From Aplysia californica (lineage: Eukaryota > Mollusca > Gastropoda > Aplysiida > Aplysiidae), in NCBI RefSeq assembly GCF_000002075.1, contig NW_004797539.1:478964-542963 (forward strand): 64,000 nt of DNA, given 5' to 3'. A model generated the notes under the pieces. It was given only the letters and a program-made list of their open reading frames with translations. It was not told the DNA's origin and made no database searches. The position numbers and the translations under genes are program-made. Shown piece after piece: positions 55,601 to 64,000 of the stretch (position 1 is its first letter; the number at the start of each line of letters is the position of its first letter).

Positions 55601-58600
55601 TCCGCTCCCCATGAAGTGCTAGCCAGTCGTCGGAGAAGGTTAAGTCTCTTGTTGGCCTTAATCTTCAGGTTCCAGATATGGTAAATTAGCAATATCAAAA
55701 TTCTGTCTTATCCCATTAAAAAAACAACGGATTCAAAGACTTTAATAAACTATACAAATGTAGAAAGTTCAATAAGTTTAACATCCTGTTGAGAAATATT
55801 TTCCACAATCTTTTTGTTCCATATAAGAGAAAAGTCATTAATGTGTACAAAATTTTTACAAACAGCACTGGGACACAACCTCCCAATCAAAACAATAAGC
55901 TATACAAACTACAACTTCCCACTCTCCCTTGCCGCTCTTTTTGTATACCAAGACGCTGTCCAAAAGGACTACTTGGCTATGATGACCACTTTCTCTCCTC
56001 AACAATACCCACCAAAAAACTACTTACTCATGGAAGGTGCAGTACATCCACAGAATCAGATAAAGGCCATTCTTGACGCAGCTGGCAGCAAAATCTGTGT
56101 GGAACTGTCGTAGAGAAGCGGCCCCGAGATACTTCAGAGGGTGCGGCTTGGACAAAGGACCCCCAACAAGAGGTAGCAAGGAGTTGATGTCAGTGCCCTG
56201 TGAGGCAGCCACGTCAGGGCTCAGTTGTCCCAACCTGAAACAAGGATTCAGATTATTGAACTCCATCAAACTGAACTGAGGATTAAGACTATCAGATTCA
56301 TTCCAACTATAACAAGGATTGAGATCATCATATTCAATAAAGCTATGGTGGGGATTAAATTTATTAAATTCAGTCGCAGTATACAGATGATCAAATATCA
56401 AATTCAATAAAACTGCAACAAGGATTTAAATGATCAAGCTCATTCAAACTATATTGGAAATAAAAGATAAATAAAATGAATCAAACTGTAGAGAGAATTA
56501 AGACAAGTAAACTGTCAAACTGTACAGGGGATCAATATTATCCAGCTCCATCAAACTGTAGTGTGGATTAATACTATCAAACTCTATCCAGCTCCACCAA
56601 ACTGTAGTGTGGTTTCATATTATCAAACTCTATCAAACCATAAAAAAGAGAGAAGGACAATCAAACATTTACAAAGACTTTAGCTACAAAGGAGAGAGTC
56701 AACAGAGATTCTTTCCCAAGTGTTCTTGAGAAAATATAGAACACTGGGGAAATTAACTCATCTTATTTTTGTTCACAAACAAGTTACTTACTTCAATAGT
56801 TCCAGAATAATGACTCTCCTTAGATGTGACCATCCCAGATCTAAATTCTTTGATGGATCAGCGAGCACCCATGGGGCTTTTGGACCACTTTCTCTCTGGA
56901 ACAGCTCATCAATCACTGGGAGAAGGTTGTGAGATATCAGGTATTTCCATGTTGCTTCTGGGTCACTTTTTAACATAGCATAGGCATCACCTGAGAAAAG
57001 AAATCAACACAAACTATCATACTGATCTGTGGTACTCAAGCTGTAAAAATACCCATCTAATTCATAGAAACTTATTAGCTGTCCAAAAAGCAACCCCCCC
57101 CCCCACCCTTTTCAGAGATAAACTCCCCATTAGGGCAACAAACTTATGCCTTTTGTGTGCAACTGTAAAGAGAATAACCATTACATTACAAACACCAGTC
57201 CTCCACTCTGGCAAAATTGGCACATAAAAAAGGCATAACAATAAAGTGTGATGTGTTTGTCTGTTATTGTGTGTCTGTGTGCATGCTTGTTGGACACGTT
57301 TAGAATCACAGATTAAAACTAAAAATGTTAAGGAATTAAAAGAATGCCAACACTGAACACAGTGTCCTTTCCATTTTCTATTCACAGAGGTCCATGAGAC
57401 CCACAACAACCCCCCCCCCCCCCTCTCCCCAAAACCCAGAGTGAAAGTGTCTTCAGCACCAACAACAGCTGGGTAAAGTAGTGGTTCCATTTACACATAT
57501 ACTAAAACACAGTCCAGTTGATGTACCAAGAAGGGAACCTACTACTACACTCTGCAAGGATTTACACTGATGAAGAAATTAGCATAGCTTGCAAATATAA
57601 ACTGTATATTTGAACATAAAAGCAGCAAAATAAGTATACCCATGGCATTTCGACTTAGAGCTGTAATTTCTCAGCCTTGCTAAAATGTAAAGTTGGCAAA
57701 TAATGAAGGTTTTTGGTTTGTTTGTTGTTTTTTTTTGGGGGGGGGTTTGGGGGGCGGGGGGGGGCATTCCAGATATGGGAATGGGAACACTGGCATCTAT
57801 TTTGTTTCAGCTAGGCTCTTCACCATTGCACACAGAATACAGAGGTTCAAATTCCCGAGTGAGAAATTTATGTAATTGAGTATCTCCTACTAGCTGCTGG
57901 GATGTTATACATCACTTAGCCCTAAATAGGTCCTGATAGGCAGGGCTGAAGCAGTCTGTCCTAAACGGTCAAAATTATGTATTTTAGGGCGTAAAAACAT
58001 TTACCAAAATAAAGAAAAGACATTAGAGCTTACTAGATGTGAGAAAATGGGCATCAATCTGCACCTCTTTCTTTGTTTCATCTGACCATTGGCTGAGCCA
58101 CGTCAGCGGTAAGGAAAGGTAAAGCATCTCGTCTGTTGAGGTCTCTGCAGACTTCACACCAGAGGACACTGACAAATCTCCACAGTGGTTCAGCAGGAAA
58201 ACATCCTTCGCATAGATGACACGCTTGAGAGGATCATCTTTATCAGGCCAGGTGCTTAAAATAGATACACACCTTAATGTGAATATCAGGTACAGAGCAA
58301 AAGCATGATACTAAGTTCAGTTTACACTTTTGACAAATGCATATAAGACTTCAACTTATAATTTAGTAAACGGTAATGTCTGAATTTATAGTGGTGTCGG
58401 TAGTCTAGTGGTTAGGCTACCAGACTCGTAATTGTGAGATTGCAGGTTTGGAGGTTTGAGGCTCAGCTAAGATTGACAACGTGTCCTTGGGAAAGGCATT
58501 TTACATAAATTTTCCCATTTGGCTTGGTCCTAAGGCAGATGGACATTAAATTCGGAGGTCCCTCCCTTAAATAGACATACAGTATTGTAAGGGCAATTAA

Positions 58601-61600
58601 ACCTGTACAGTTTTACACATTTGAATTTAATACACACCTAAAATTAAGCTTAAATAGACATACAGTATTGTAAGGGCAATTAAACCTGTACAGTTTTACA
58701 CATTTGAATTTAATACACACCTAAAATTAAGCTTAAATAGACATACAGTATTGTAAGGGCAATTAAACCTGTACAGTTTTACACATTTGAATTTAATACA
58801 CACCTAAAATTAAGGGCAACTATGAGAGCAGAAAAAATAAAAACCTTTCCCTGTGTCTGAAATGAAAGTAAATATCACAAACAAAGATAGCAAAGGCTAA
58901 ATATGCCTTAGCAATGAAAAAAGTGGGCCTGCTGAAGGCATTCCAAATTCATCCTACTACAATTAATGAAAAAAAAAAAAAAAAAAAAAAAAGGGAGGTA
59001 AACATGTGTTTCATTTTTGCATTTCTGTTTTTAATTTTAAAACAAGTTAGAATGTCGAAGACAGAAACAGAACAAATTTTAATGACCAGAAACAAAATGT
59101 TTAAAATTATATCAATGGTATCCAGGCATGGACTTGTCACCATACAAGAAGTCTACTCTACAGGAGAGATTAAAACTGTTTCTCTCTTCAAAGTTCCTCT
59201 CAATGAGTCACGCATTTCTATTAGATAAATTTTTTTCACTATTCATTAAAATGTATTTAGCCCTGACCTGCAACATGGTCAAAAATCCGGTTTTAGAAGA
59301 TTTTGGAATTGACCCATTTGTGCCAGACATTGCTGATATGTGTCAACAAACAAAAAAAGTGCAAGACATAATGTGAACATGGCATGACATGAGCATATTC
59401 AAGATCAGCTGACAAACTGATATAGCAAACCTTGTCACATCGTGAACCTTCTCCTTCATGCATTCCCCAAATGACTCCAAAGGATAGATTGTGTAGAACT
59501 TCTCTAAATCCTGCACCAACTGCCTTTGTTCCTGGGTCAAAGCAGCGGCATCTGACAGCTGCTGGACCACGAATCTCTGGAGAGATCTGCTGGCGTAGAA
59601 CTGGGTCAGAGACCACAGCGTGGACAGGACATCACATCCCTGTACAAAAATTTTGAGTTAGTCATCTTATCAATAAAGAGAGGAACATTAACATAATAAT
59701 GCTCAATAAGTGCATATATGTATATACTTCACTTGCTCCGCTTCATCTTGATAGAATGTGGATTTATGTCAAGGTGATGATGCCTTAGTCTGTGGTGTTA
59801 GGGTGCATTGTTTTGTTTACGCGAGCTAAAAGTAATAAACAAAACAAATTCATTTGTCATTTGCTTAGTAACAGCACATGCATCATAAATTGTTACAAAA
59901 GGAAAGAGCATGCTGGTGGCCTGAGCTCCAATGTCAGTAATGCATATGAAATGTAAAGGATAATATGGCTACTCCAATTTCTCTCTCAGGCCAATAAGAG
60001 CATTACTTACAGAACATAACACAATTTTCCTCAGCTACATGGCAAAAGAACAAAACAACAACAACAAAATCTCCTCCGCATTAGGCATTTTCTGTATACA
60101 GTCAAACCTGTGTAAGACGGCCACCCATTGTCAAGGAGAAAAGTGGCCGTATAAGACAGGTGGCCGTCTCAGACAGGACTCATCAAGATGGAGAAAACAA
60201 ACCATTCCCATCTGAGGTCCCAACCGAACGTTGCCGCATTGTTGTTGTCTTTTATTGGTGTTATTGTTGTTGGTTTGTATTTCGTTTGTAATTGTTATTT
60301 TGTCCCTGATTTTGCACAAAGGTGACAATAAAACGAAATGTATCAGACGAGGAAGACCGAGTGCCATGTTAAAACAAACACATGGGTCGCCACCACTCGG
60401 AGAACGAGCGACGCTTCTGTCACAAGTTCATGTTGACGTTCTTTGTTACTTTGTTACAGACTGGGTAAACAGTGACCACTCATCTCATGATTTGTGTATG
60501 AGTTCTGGGCGGGGCTTATGGGTTATGAGGGATCACACGCTTACCTCACCAGCAGCTGAAAATTGGTAGCTATTGGTCAACAGTGGGAGGGGCCTATGCA
60601 ACATGATCGTTTGGAGAGACTACCTAGCAACGACAGGTTATTGAATTATGACGGCTCACCCACAATGTCAGGGGCCAATGCACAATTTATGACAAAACGT
60701 AAAGGAGTCACTAAGGTGACCGTCTAAGACAGCTATTATTGCTTAGTATGATAGGGTTGTGTGTTAAATTATGGTGGTCGCGGCCGGGTTGGACAGGTGC
60801 CCGTTTTACACAGTTAAATTATATAGAAAAAACGCAAGGGGGGAAATGGAAAGTGGCCGTTTGTACAGGTGGCCGTCTTATTGAGGTGGCCCGACTGTAT
60901 TTAGAACTCCTATTTTTAACTTATTTGCCATTGTGCAAACTGTAATTGATGGGAAAAACCCCCGCGGTTCTCACCAGGTTGTTCAAGACACTTTGACAGG
61001 CGGCAACATCTTCCTGCTCCAGGCAAGTCTTGACCACATCCAGAAGTTCCGTCCCCAGCTGCTGGTACTGCTCTAACCTCTCTGGATCTTCCGTCATCAA
61101 CAAAAACTGCAGACTCGACAGTTTGCTGTCTTTGATTACTTGTTCCATGTCCACCTGTTCAGGAAAGAAAAAGAAATGTTCACTTACAAATAAGTAACAC
61201 ACGGAAATAACGATTAAAATTTGTTATTTCTTATTTTACATAAAACAGACTATGTGTAAACAACAGTCAAACAAATAAATTTTCAATTTACCCCTAAGAG
61301 TCTTTCAAGCCTGATTGAAAGATAAGAGTACCAAAGACCATCATTCAGCACTTAAAATTATAACTAATCTTTAGCATTTTCTAGAAATTAGCAAAAAACA
61401 TAATTAGTTAAAGTTTATCAAAATTTTATAAACAAAATACAATCTAACAACAAGCAGGTGTTCAGATTTTGTCAGGGAAATTGTCAGGCTCTACCAAGGT
61501 CTACTGATAAATAAAGTCGAACCTGCTCTAATGGCCATCTGTCCAAATGACTACTTCTTACTTGCCCCTTGATTTGAAAAAAAATATATCATAATGACAC

Positions 61601-63587
61601 TGTCAAAGATGTCCACCCGTCTAAAATAATCACTTTCCTCTTCCGCTCCACATCAGGTGGCCGTCTTAGACAATATTCAACTGCACCTTTATCTAGAACA
61701 ACATCATTAACAGTAATTCATCATGCAAATTCGTGCTTATTCTTCGAAAATCCTCCATAAAACCAAAGGAACAAAAAATAAAATGCTAATTATCTTTATA
61801 TTCTGAAAAAGAAACATATTTCATGAGCAAAACAAGTACATTTCTTACATTGGTTTGAGTAGAGTCATCAAAATTGAAAGTTTCAATCTCTTTCCCTTCA
61901 TGCTTCAGAGCATTCATGCATTTCCTTAAGGCAGGCAGCTGAGACAGCAGAATTTTACAGCTCTCTTTGATCTGGTCCTTTATAGAAGACAAGTTCCCTT
62001 CACTCTGTGGAAATCAAAATAAACTAAATGAAAAAAAACAAAACAATTCTTGCCAATGACATGGAAAACATAATGATTTTGTTTATCAAACAGTTATCAA
62101 ACAAAATCCCTGTGAGATGGCACATCTGTGCCCGACACCATCATTACAGTTAAAGAAAACCATAACAAACCAAATGAAAATTTACTTTTTACAGCGAATG
62201 ACATGGAATATGGAAAAACATGCAAACAAAAAATCCTATAGTTCATGTATGAAAAAACAAACAGTTCAAGAATTAATTATATTGCAAAAGTTGACAAAAC
62301 ACTTTCCTCATGCTTTTTACATAAATACAATTGCTAAAATATGTTAAAAATGTTAAAACTAAATTACAGCTGGATCAGCATCTTTTTAAATCAACAATTC
62401 GAACAGCTAAACCAAGTTTTCCTTGATAATTGCCTTCCTAAATGATATCACTTTATTCAGCCAACATGGACCCAATATCCAATACTTTATCAGATAACAG
62501 CAGGTCATTGATATCTTCCCTCCACCCCCCCCCCCCAAAAAACAACAACAAACCCCAACAACAAATTTTTAATAGAAAAAAATTCAAGGTTTTCTATTGA
62601 CTGACTGCATACAAGCAGGGAAACTTTTCTTGAGCATCTGCATTTGTCTATTGGCATTCTGGAGTGATCAAATGATCATACAAAGAGAGAAAATAGAGAC
62701 AACTGGGATGGCACGCACTAGCAGCAAGTTTCAAGAGTGAAGATGCTGAAAGCCGAAAGAGCTGTTTCCACAAAATGAGAAAAGAGCTTGGAGGTGTCTT
62801 TGAAACGCGGAAAACAAAGACATTTCCCATCCCTCTACTCTCAAATGCATTTTCCATCCCTCTAGTCTACTTCTCTTTCCCATCCCCAGTACTACTCTGC
62901 TAAATCATAGATAAACTCGCAGACCCGGGATCAAGGGAAAGAATCAACAATATGTAACATTTCGTTGATAGACAATCTTCATCACTCTTGGCTTGAGCCC
63001 TGTCCCTCCCTCCACCCTGCACTACCAGGTTGGAGTTAAGAGAAGTGCATTGATATGACAGTGACCTCTTTAAATAAGCAAGATAGACATACAGAAACAA
63101 TATAAGGAAAGAAAAGAAGAAGCCACAGGTGTTCCAACCACCCACACTTACAGGTGAGGGGATCTACAGTGCGAAGAACTGAGTTTTCGAAAAAAACCTT
63201 ATCTTTCAAAATGATGGACTGATTGAGCTTTTTACATCCCTTTGGCCTTACAACTACTTAAAAAACAAAGTGGTTTTTTTAAATTTGAGAGGCATTTTAG
63301 CCATCTCAATCACATAAAAATAAAATTCACATCTGCAACTCGCTCTTCTCGAGAAAAATGACTTACACTGCCACTGTCCATCTGTCTAAGCAGGCCTGTA
63401 GCATCGTCAAGAAGTCCGTACACAAAGTCAAGTGTCAAGGACAACAGCCTCTTGGCAAACATTTGACTCTGTTGAGCTGACACACTTTTGGTCACAGAGG
63501 TCATGATCAGGGTCAGGGGATCTTCCAGCTGATACATCTGATTCACAAGCATGGAGCCCAGCTGGCGTTGTACAGCCGTACTGAATA
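25656..63587 (-). CDS. SPG11: Spatacsin (SPG11), all but the N-terminal part
   Basis: Large helical-repeat protein. With spastizin and AP-5 it acts in lysosome reformation and autophagy. Exons 5' to 3': 63587-63367, 62004-61849, 61154-60975, 59639-59431, 58254-58034, 56990-56792, 56234-56028, 54123-54008, 53169-53030, 51644-51513, 50641-50575, 50150-49979, 49462-49236, 48382-48274, 47716-47557, 46664-46454, 45291-45146, 44666-44472, 43107-43000, 41980-41791, 40837-40614, 39657-39520, 37720-37571, 36826-36677, 35695-35579, 35010-34875, 34078-33936, 33195-33058, 32832-32763, 32371-32198, 31496-31372, 30791-30684, 30272-30104, 29690-29614, 28817-28668, 26512-26361, 25836-25656. This is 5,768 coding bases, about 1,921 residues, with consistent phases. 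Diagnostic matches to human: LRRLFGWNSTNPF, YLKHGRPVYAFLSFLVEEL, IRLLTGVGRYSEMLYVF, DAAESYVK and ADWAEAIYNNVIVTGDLRYL near the C-terminus. The first ~555 residues are off the window. It looks intact. Confidence 0.95.
25922..26107. repeat. Dispersed repeat (family D), copy 2
   Basis: 'GAGAAGCAATTAATATGATAA', 'GGTCATTTCGAGCAGGGGAA', 'ACAACAGAGGGAAAGGC' and 'AGAAGTAAGACCTAACC'. It lies in the last SPG11 intron, next to copy 3 in the same orientation. Confidence 0.55.
26189..26335. repeat. Dispersed repeat (family D), copy 3
   Basis: 'GATTGAGTAAAGAGAACC' leads to 'GAAGGTAACAAAGTAGGACC' and 'CCAACCATCCACCAACC'. It is separated from copy 2 by only about 80 bp. Confidence 0.55.
27264..27979. mobile_element. 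piggyBac-type element, non-autonomous, 716 bp
   Basis: Exactly flanked by TTAA (27260-27263 and 27980-27983), the piggyBac target. The left end CACATTGCACCCT and right end AGGGTGTAATGTG are 13-bp inverted repeats with 12 matches. Inside, on the plus strand near 27610-27700, is an acidic Asp/Ser-rich stretch (DDSDFDENVARIWGDSD, then a stop, then SDVENLEF), like the N-terminal leader of piggyBac transposases. The DDD catalytic domain is absent, so this is an internally deleted derivative. It lies in the SPG11 intron between the exons at 28668 and 26512. Confidence 0.85.
29355..29440 (-). repeat. SINE/LINE 3' tail, reverse copy
   Basis: Reverse complement of the tail at 6262: 'ATATAGCGCATTTCCATGGC' preceded by the ATAATGATAATG run. 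It lies in the SPG11 intron between the exons at 29690 and 28817. Confidence 0.55.
31779..31830. repeat. (TG)n microsatellite
   Basis: Short GT/GC dinucleotide repeat in an SPG11 intron. Confidence 0.8.
34582..34664. repeat. (GT)n microsatellite, about 40 units
   Basis: Essentially perfect GT repeat in the SPG11 intron between the exons at 35010 and 34078. It is followed by GTAAGA/GTGTAAGT-type derivatives. It gives spurious Cys-Val and Thr-His open frames. Confidence 0.95.
35228..35545. repeat. Minisatellite, ~31-bp unit
   Basis: Imperfect tandem units such as 'GGTATAGCTGAGGGTAAAAG' plus 'AAGCAATGTAA', about ten copies, in the SPG11 intron between the exons at 35695 and 35010. Open frames through it (Leu/Ser/Tyr/Phe-rich on the minus strand) are repeat artefacts. 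Confidence 0.85.
37822..39097. mobile_element. Non-autonomous element with GCATACCTGCCAAC ends (family B), long copy
   Basis: 1,276 bp in the SPG11 intron between the exons at 39657 and 37720. The ends GCATACCTGCCAAC and GTTGGCAGGTATGC are perfect inverted repeats. Subterminal repeats include 'AAAATCTGTAGTTG' twice on the left and 'TCGGTGGATCGG' on the right. The flanks are A-rich (AAAA on both sides). No transposase motif is found. It shares the core of 8194-8877. Confidence 0.7.
40885..41030. repeat. Dispersed repeat (family D), copy 4
   Basis: The cleanest copy: 'GAAGCAGATCGACACTAAAA', 'TGGTCATTTTGTGAAGGG', 'ACAACAGAGGGAACAAAA' and 'AGAAGTAGGGCCTACCAGC', followed by a pyrimidine-rich end. 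Confidence 0.6.
42060..42440. repeat. Degenerate tandem repeat, ~40-45-bp period
   Basis: Repeated, poorly conserved 'CTTTTAATACAACCTTTTT' and 'TGATTTGAGGCTTTTA' motifs, about nine units, in an SPG11 intron. Units differ by substitution and small indels, so the array is old. Confidence 0.65.
42618..42785 (-). repeat. tRNA-derived SINE (family V), copy
   Basis: 'GGAGGCAGGCTGCTTCAACT', 'AACTCAGGATGAGTGGGAC' and 'ATCTCCCCACATTGGAATC'. The antisense tRNA head ends near 42785. It lies in an SPG11 intron, in the same orientation as the gene. Confidence 0.7.
43595..44195. other. CTAGAT repeats and a GC-rich patch
   Basis: Intronic. CTAGATCTAGATC occurs near 43610 and 43820, both times following 'TATA(A/G)ATCTAGTAATCTA'-like sequence. 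From about 43980 to 44190, short inverted 'GTCGGC/GCCGAC' and 'TGTCGG/CCGACA' motifs recur many times in an otherwise AT-rich intron. This suggests an inserted element whose borders I cannot place. Confidence 0.45.
45890..46085. repeat. Dispersed repeat (family D), copy 5, diverged
   Basis: Opens 'GAGAGTGAGATGTCAACAC', contains an AG-rich core with 'GACAGACAGAAAGGAGCAAC', and ends 'AAGTAGGACTCACATTCC'. Confidence 0.45.
46763..46945 (-). repeat. tRNA-derived SINE (family V), copy
   Basis: 'GGAGGCAGGCTGCTTAGACA', 'CCCAGCAGACACTCAGAGTA', then the antisense tRNA-like head ending 'CACTACAGATGC'. Confidence 0.7.
47368..47535 (-). repeat. tRNA-derived SINE (family V), copy
   Basis: 'GAGGGCTGCTTCAGCCTTGC', 'CCCAGCAAACAGAAGGAGA' and 'ATCTCCTCACCC', with the head antisense near 47500-47535. 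It abuts the donor side of the SPG11 exon at 47557. Confidence 0.7.
48059..48242. mobile_element. Tc1/mariner-type MITE, copy 3
   Basis: TA-CAGTTGAAATTGTCTAAG start and 'GTTAGAGCAGATTCAACAG' end, in the same orientation as copy 1. It ends only 32 bp before the SPG11 exon edge at 48274. Confidence 0.65.
51002..51162. mobile_element. Tc1/mariner-type MITE, copy 4
   Basis: TA-CTGTTGAACCTGCTCTAA start, 'TCTTAGACACAATTTTGACTG' region at the end. Opposite orientation to copy 1. Confidence 0.7.
52041..52672. repeat. 40-bp minisatellite, interrupted
   Basis: Unit built from 'GCTCAGCCTGAGTATCTG', then 'TTTTGCTGCGATGCTGC' and ATCGC. Two adjacent units lie at 52575-52672, with a partial unit left of the insertion at 52048-52079. 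The array is split by the element at 52080-52574. Confidence 0.8.
52080..52574. mobile_element. 495-bp inverted-repeat DNA element inside a minisatellite
   Basis: Begins CAATGATAGTACATAAC and ends with its exact complement. The first 24 bases are perfectly paired, and similarity continues with gaps for about 70 bp ('GCCAA..AAAAAAGTGTCC'). It is flanked by ATCACGC on both sides (52073-52079 and 52575-52581), a 7-bp duplication. No ORF of note. The superfamily is not assignable; hAT or a relative would be expected to give 8 bp. Confidence 0.8.
53274..53494. mobile_element. Family A MITE, short form
   Basis: 221 bp with perfect 13-bp ends TCAGGGTTGCCAG / CTGGCAACCCTGA and AGTA flanking both sides. 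It is a deletion derivative of the longer copy at 21507-22196, and lies in the SPG11 intron 105 bp upstream (in gene sense) of the exon at 53169. Confidence 0.75.
54180..55682 (-). mobile_element. 5'-truncated LINE (I/Jockey-like, RNase H-bearing), young
   Basis: About 1.5 kb, flanked by the perfect 13-bp duplication AAATTAGCAATAT (54167-54179 and 55683-55695). The 5' end is cut within the thumb region after the reverse-transcriptase core. The 3' tail is short, AAATAAAGTAAAAGTAAGT rather than pure poly-A. It sits in the SPG11 intron between the exons at 56028 and 54123, in the same orientation as the gene. Confidence 0.9.
54193..55682 (-). CDS. LINE ORF2 C-terminal portion: RT thumb, RNase H, zinc knuckle
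   Basis: Open for about 495 codons without a stop, running from the truncation point; a few further in-frame codons come from the target DNA. First 100 residues: thumb-type region (LRRLASTSWGADKDALRQLY, then KIQNQAVRYISGALRSTP), common to I- and Jockey-group LINEs. RNase H follows, with motifs IYTDGSAF, NYEAEAIAIEAA, IIFTDGKSVLQAL and WIPGHSNIPGNDRADTLAK. Its acidic residues are at about 212, 252, 282 and 336 of the open frame, so the catalytic set looks complete. The tail carries CPLCDC..PHHLFNCP, a C2HC zinc knuckle. The protein cannot act alone because the RT core and endonuclease are missing. It was presumably full ORF2 in the source copy. The clade (I, Nimb or R1-like) is undecided. Confidence 0.85.
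57125..57205 (-). repeat. tRNA-derived SINE (family V), head only
   Basis: 'ACTCCCCATTAGGGCAACAA' followed by 'TGTGTGCAACTGTAAAGAG' and 'ATTACAAACACCAG', which is the antisense tRNA-like portion. The rest of the family body is missing. Confidence 0.5.
57808..57970 (+). repeat. tRNA-derived SINE (family V), plus-strand copy
   Basis: Clearest head: 'CTAGGCTCTTCACCATTGC' with B box 'GAGGTTCAAATTCCCGAGTG'. The body runs 'GAGTATCTCCTACTAGCTGC', 'TGGGATGTTATACATCAC' and 'CTGATAGGCAGGGCTGAAGC'. It is oriented against SPG11. Confidence 0.75.
58391..58570 (+). repeat. tRNA-derived SINE (family T)
   Basis: The head reads as a tRNA: A box 'GTAGTCTAGTGGTTAGGC', a Thr(CGT)-like loop 'GACTCGTAATTGTG', and a diverged B box 'GGTTTGAGGCTCAGC'. 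The body contains 'GTCCTTGGGAAAGGCATTTT', a segment seen in many animal SINEs, then 'GGCTTGGTCCTAAGGCAG'. An 83-bp triplication follows directly. Confidence 0.75.
58566..58814. repeat. 83-bp tandem triplication
   Basis: Three apparently identical units starting CTTAAATAGACATACAG at 58566, 58649 and 58732. It starts within the last bases of the SINE at 58391. The lack of divergence implies a recent expansion, or an assembly artefact. Confidence 0.9.
60099..60897. mobile_element. Tc1/mariner-type element, long form (copy 5)
   Basis: 799 bp between TA dinucleotides. Left end CAGTCAAACCTGTGTAAG, right end 'GAGGTGGCCCGACTG'. The outer ~100 bp on each side match the short MITEs. About 600 bp between them (roughly 60180-60740) are unique in this window and hold a GC box (GGGCGGGGC near 60510), CCAAT-type ATTGG motifs and no transposase ORF. 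It lies in the SPG11 intron between the exons at 61154 and 59639. Confidence 0.75.
61514..61683. mobile_element. Tc1/mariner-type MITE, copy 6
   Basis: Begins TA-AAGTCGAACCTGCTCTAA and ends 'GACAATATTCAACTG'. It carries the internal 'AGGTGGCCGTCTTAGACA' motif. Opposite orientation to copy 1. Confidence 0.7.
63032..63155. repeat. Dispersed repeat (family D), copy 6
   Basis: 'AAGAGAAGTGCATTGATATG', 'ACAGTGACCTCTTTAAATAA' and 'GTTCCAACCACCCACACTTA'. It lies in the SPG11 intron between the exons at 63587 and 62004. Confidence 0.5.
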
Positions 63588-63744
63588 CTGAAAAGCACAA
63601 ACATCTTTCTCCTCACACAAGAACTACCATTTTCACCGGACATAGATTTTAAAAAAATACCATCCTCATAGTAAAACTGTTTTGATTGTAAATCTTAATT
63701 GTCTCCAGTGGCACAATTTAGACCACATAGAAGGGGAGCTACTT

Positions 63745-63890
63745 CGACATAGCCAGTAGGGCCAACCTGGACAGGGTGGGATAAAGTATACCACCAGTAC
63801 TAAGGAAATACATGATTAGATTAACTTTCTAGGAATCGAACTCAAGTTTTCTGCATACCTTGGTGAAGAGCATAAGAATTTCAAAACAGA
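63745..63890 (-). repeat. tRNA-derived SINE (family V), diverged copy
   Basis: 'CATAGCCAGTAGGGCCAACC' begins the body and 'TAGGAATCGAACTCAAGTTT' is the antisense B box. Right of the rightmost SPG11 exon in the window. Confidence 0.6.
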
Positions 63891-64000
63891 TGCCAGTTTG
63901 TAAAAATGTATTCTTTGATCAACATGCACACAACACATATTAAACATCCCCTCCTCCCCCCCCAAAAAACCCCCCAACCCAATAACCCAACAACAACCAG

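Noticed and set aside
55789-56113. Plus-strand open frames of 95-99 codons that look vaguely protein-like
   Set aside because: They run antisense across the SPG11 exon at 56028-56234 and its intron, with no recognisable domain and no splice support.

Overview
This is a eukaryotic window, most likely from a marine gastropod mollusc. Introns with GT-AG borders interrupt every gene. GA, GT and poly-C tracts are frequent, SINE and MITE copies are dense, and there are many CTAGAT-type repeats. The gastropod placement is inferred from repeat style and protein similarity recalled from memory, not from a database search. No bacterial-type operon, CRISPR array or rRNA gene is visible.

Layout: (1) 421-7081, minus strand: the 5' part of EFTUD2 (U5 snRNP GTPase, Snu114 family), 11 coding exons, about 334 residues, continuing beyond the left edge. 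(2) 7.1-13.8 kb: a spacer between two divergent genes. It holds a decayed inverted-repeat element (8194-8877), clusters of CTAGAT repeats and a 1.2-kb Mutator-like element (11154-12363). (3) 13821-19136, plus strand: a complete METTL5 gene (18S rRNA m6A methyltransferase), five coding exons, 220 aa. (4) 19.1-25.7 kb: a spacer between convergent genes with MITEs, SINE pieces and a MULE-transposase C-terminal relic. (5) 25656-63587, minus strand: SPG11 (spatacsin), 37 coding exons, about 1,921 residues to the stop codon. The first roughly 550-560 residues lie beyond the right edge. Every exon phase joins cleanly.

The three genes are widely expressed housekeeping genes (splicing, ribosome modification, lysosome/autophagy). 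Nothing in the sequence suggests they act as one system. The novelty here is in the mobile DNA. There is a recently inserted 5'-truncated LINE with a 13-bp target duplication 57 bp from a spatacsin splice acceptor. There is a TTAA-flanked piggyBac derivative, and a MULE-like element whose terminal repeats each carry a doubled 19-bp motif at a 40-bp pitch. A 495-bp inverted-repeat element has landed inside a 40-bp minisatellite. A Tc1/mariner-type MITE family has six copies, one carrying a 600-bp promoter-like insert. At least three SINE-type families are also present. I did not find a convincing new multi-gene system.
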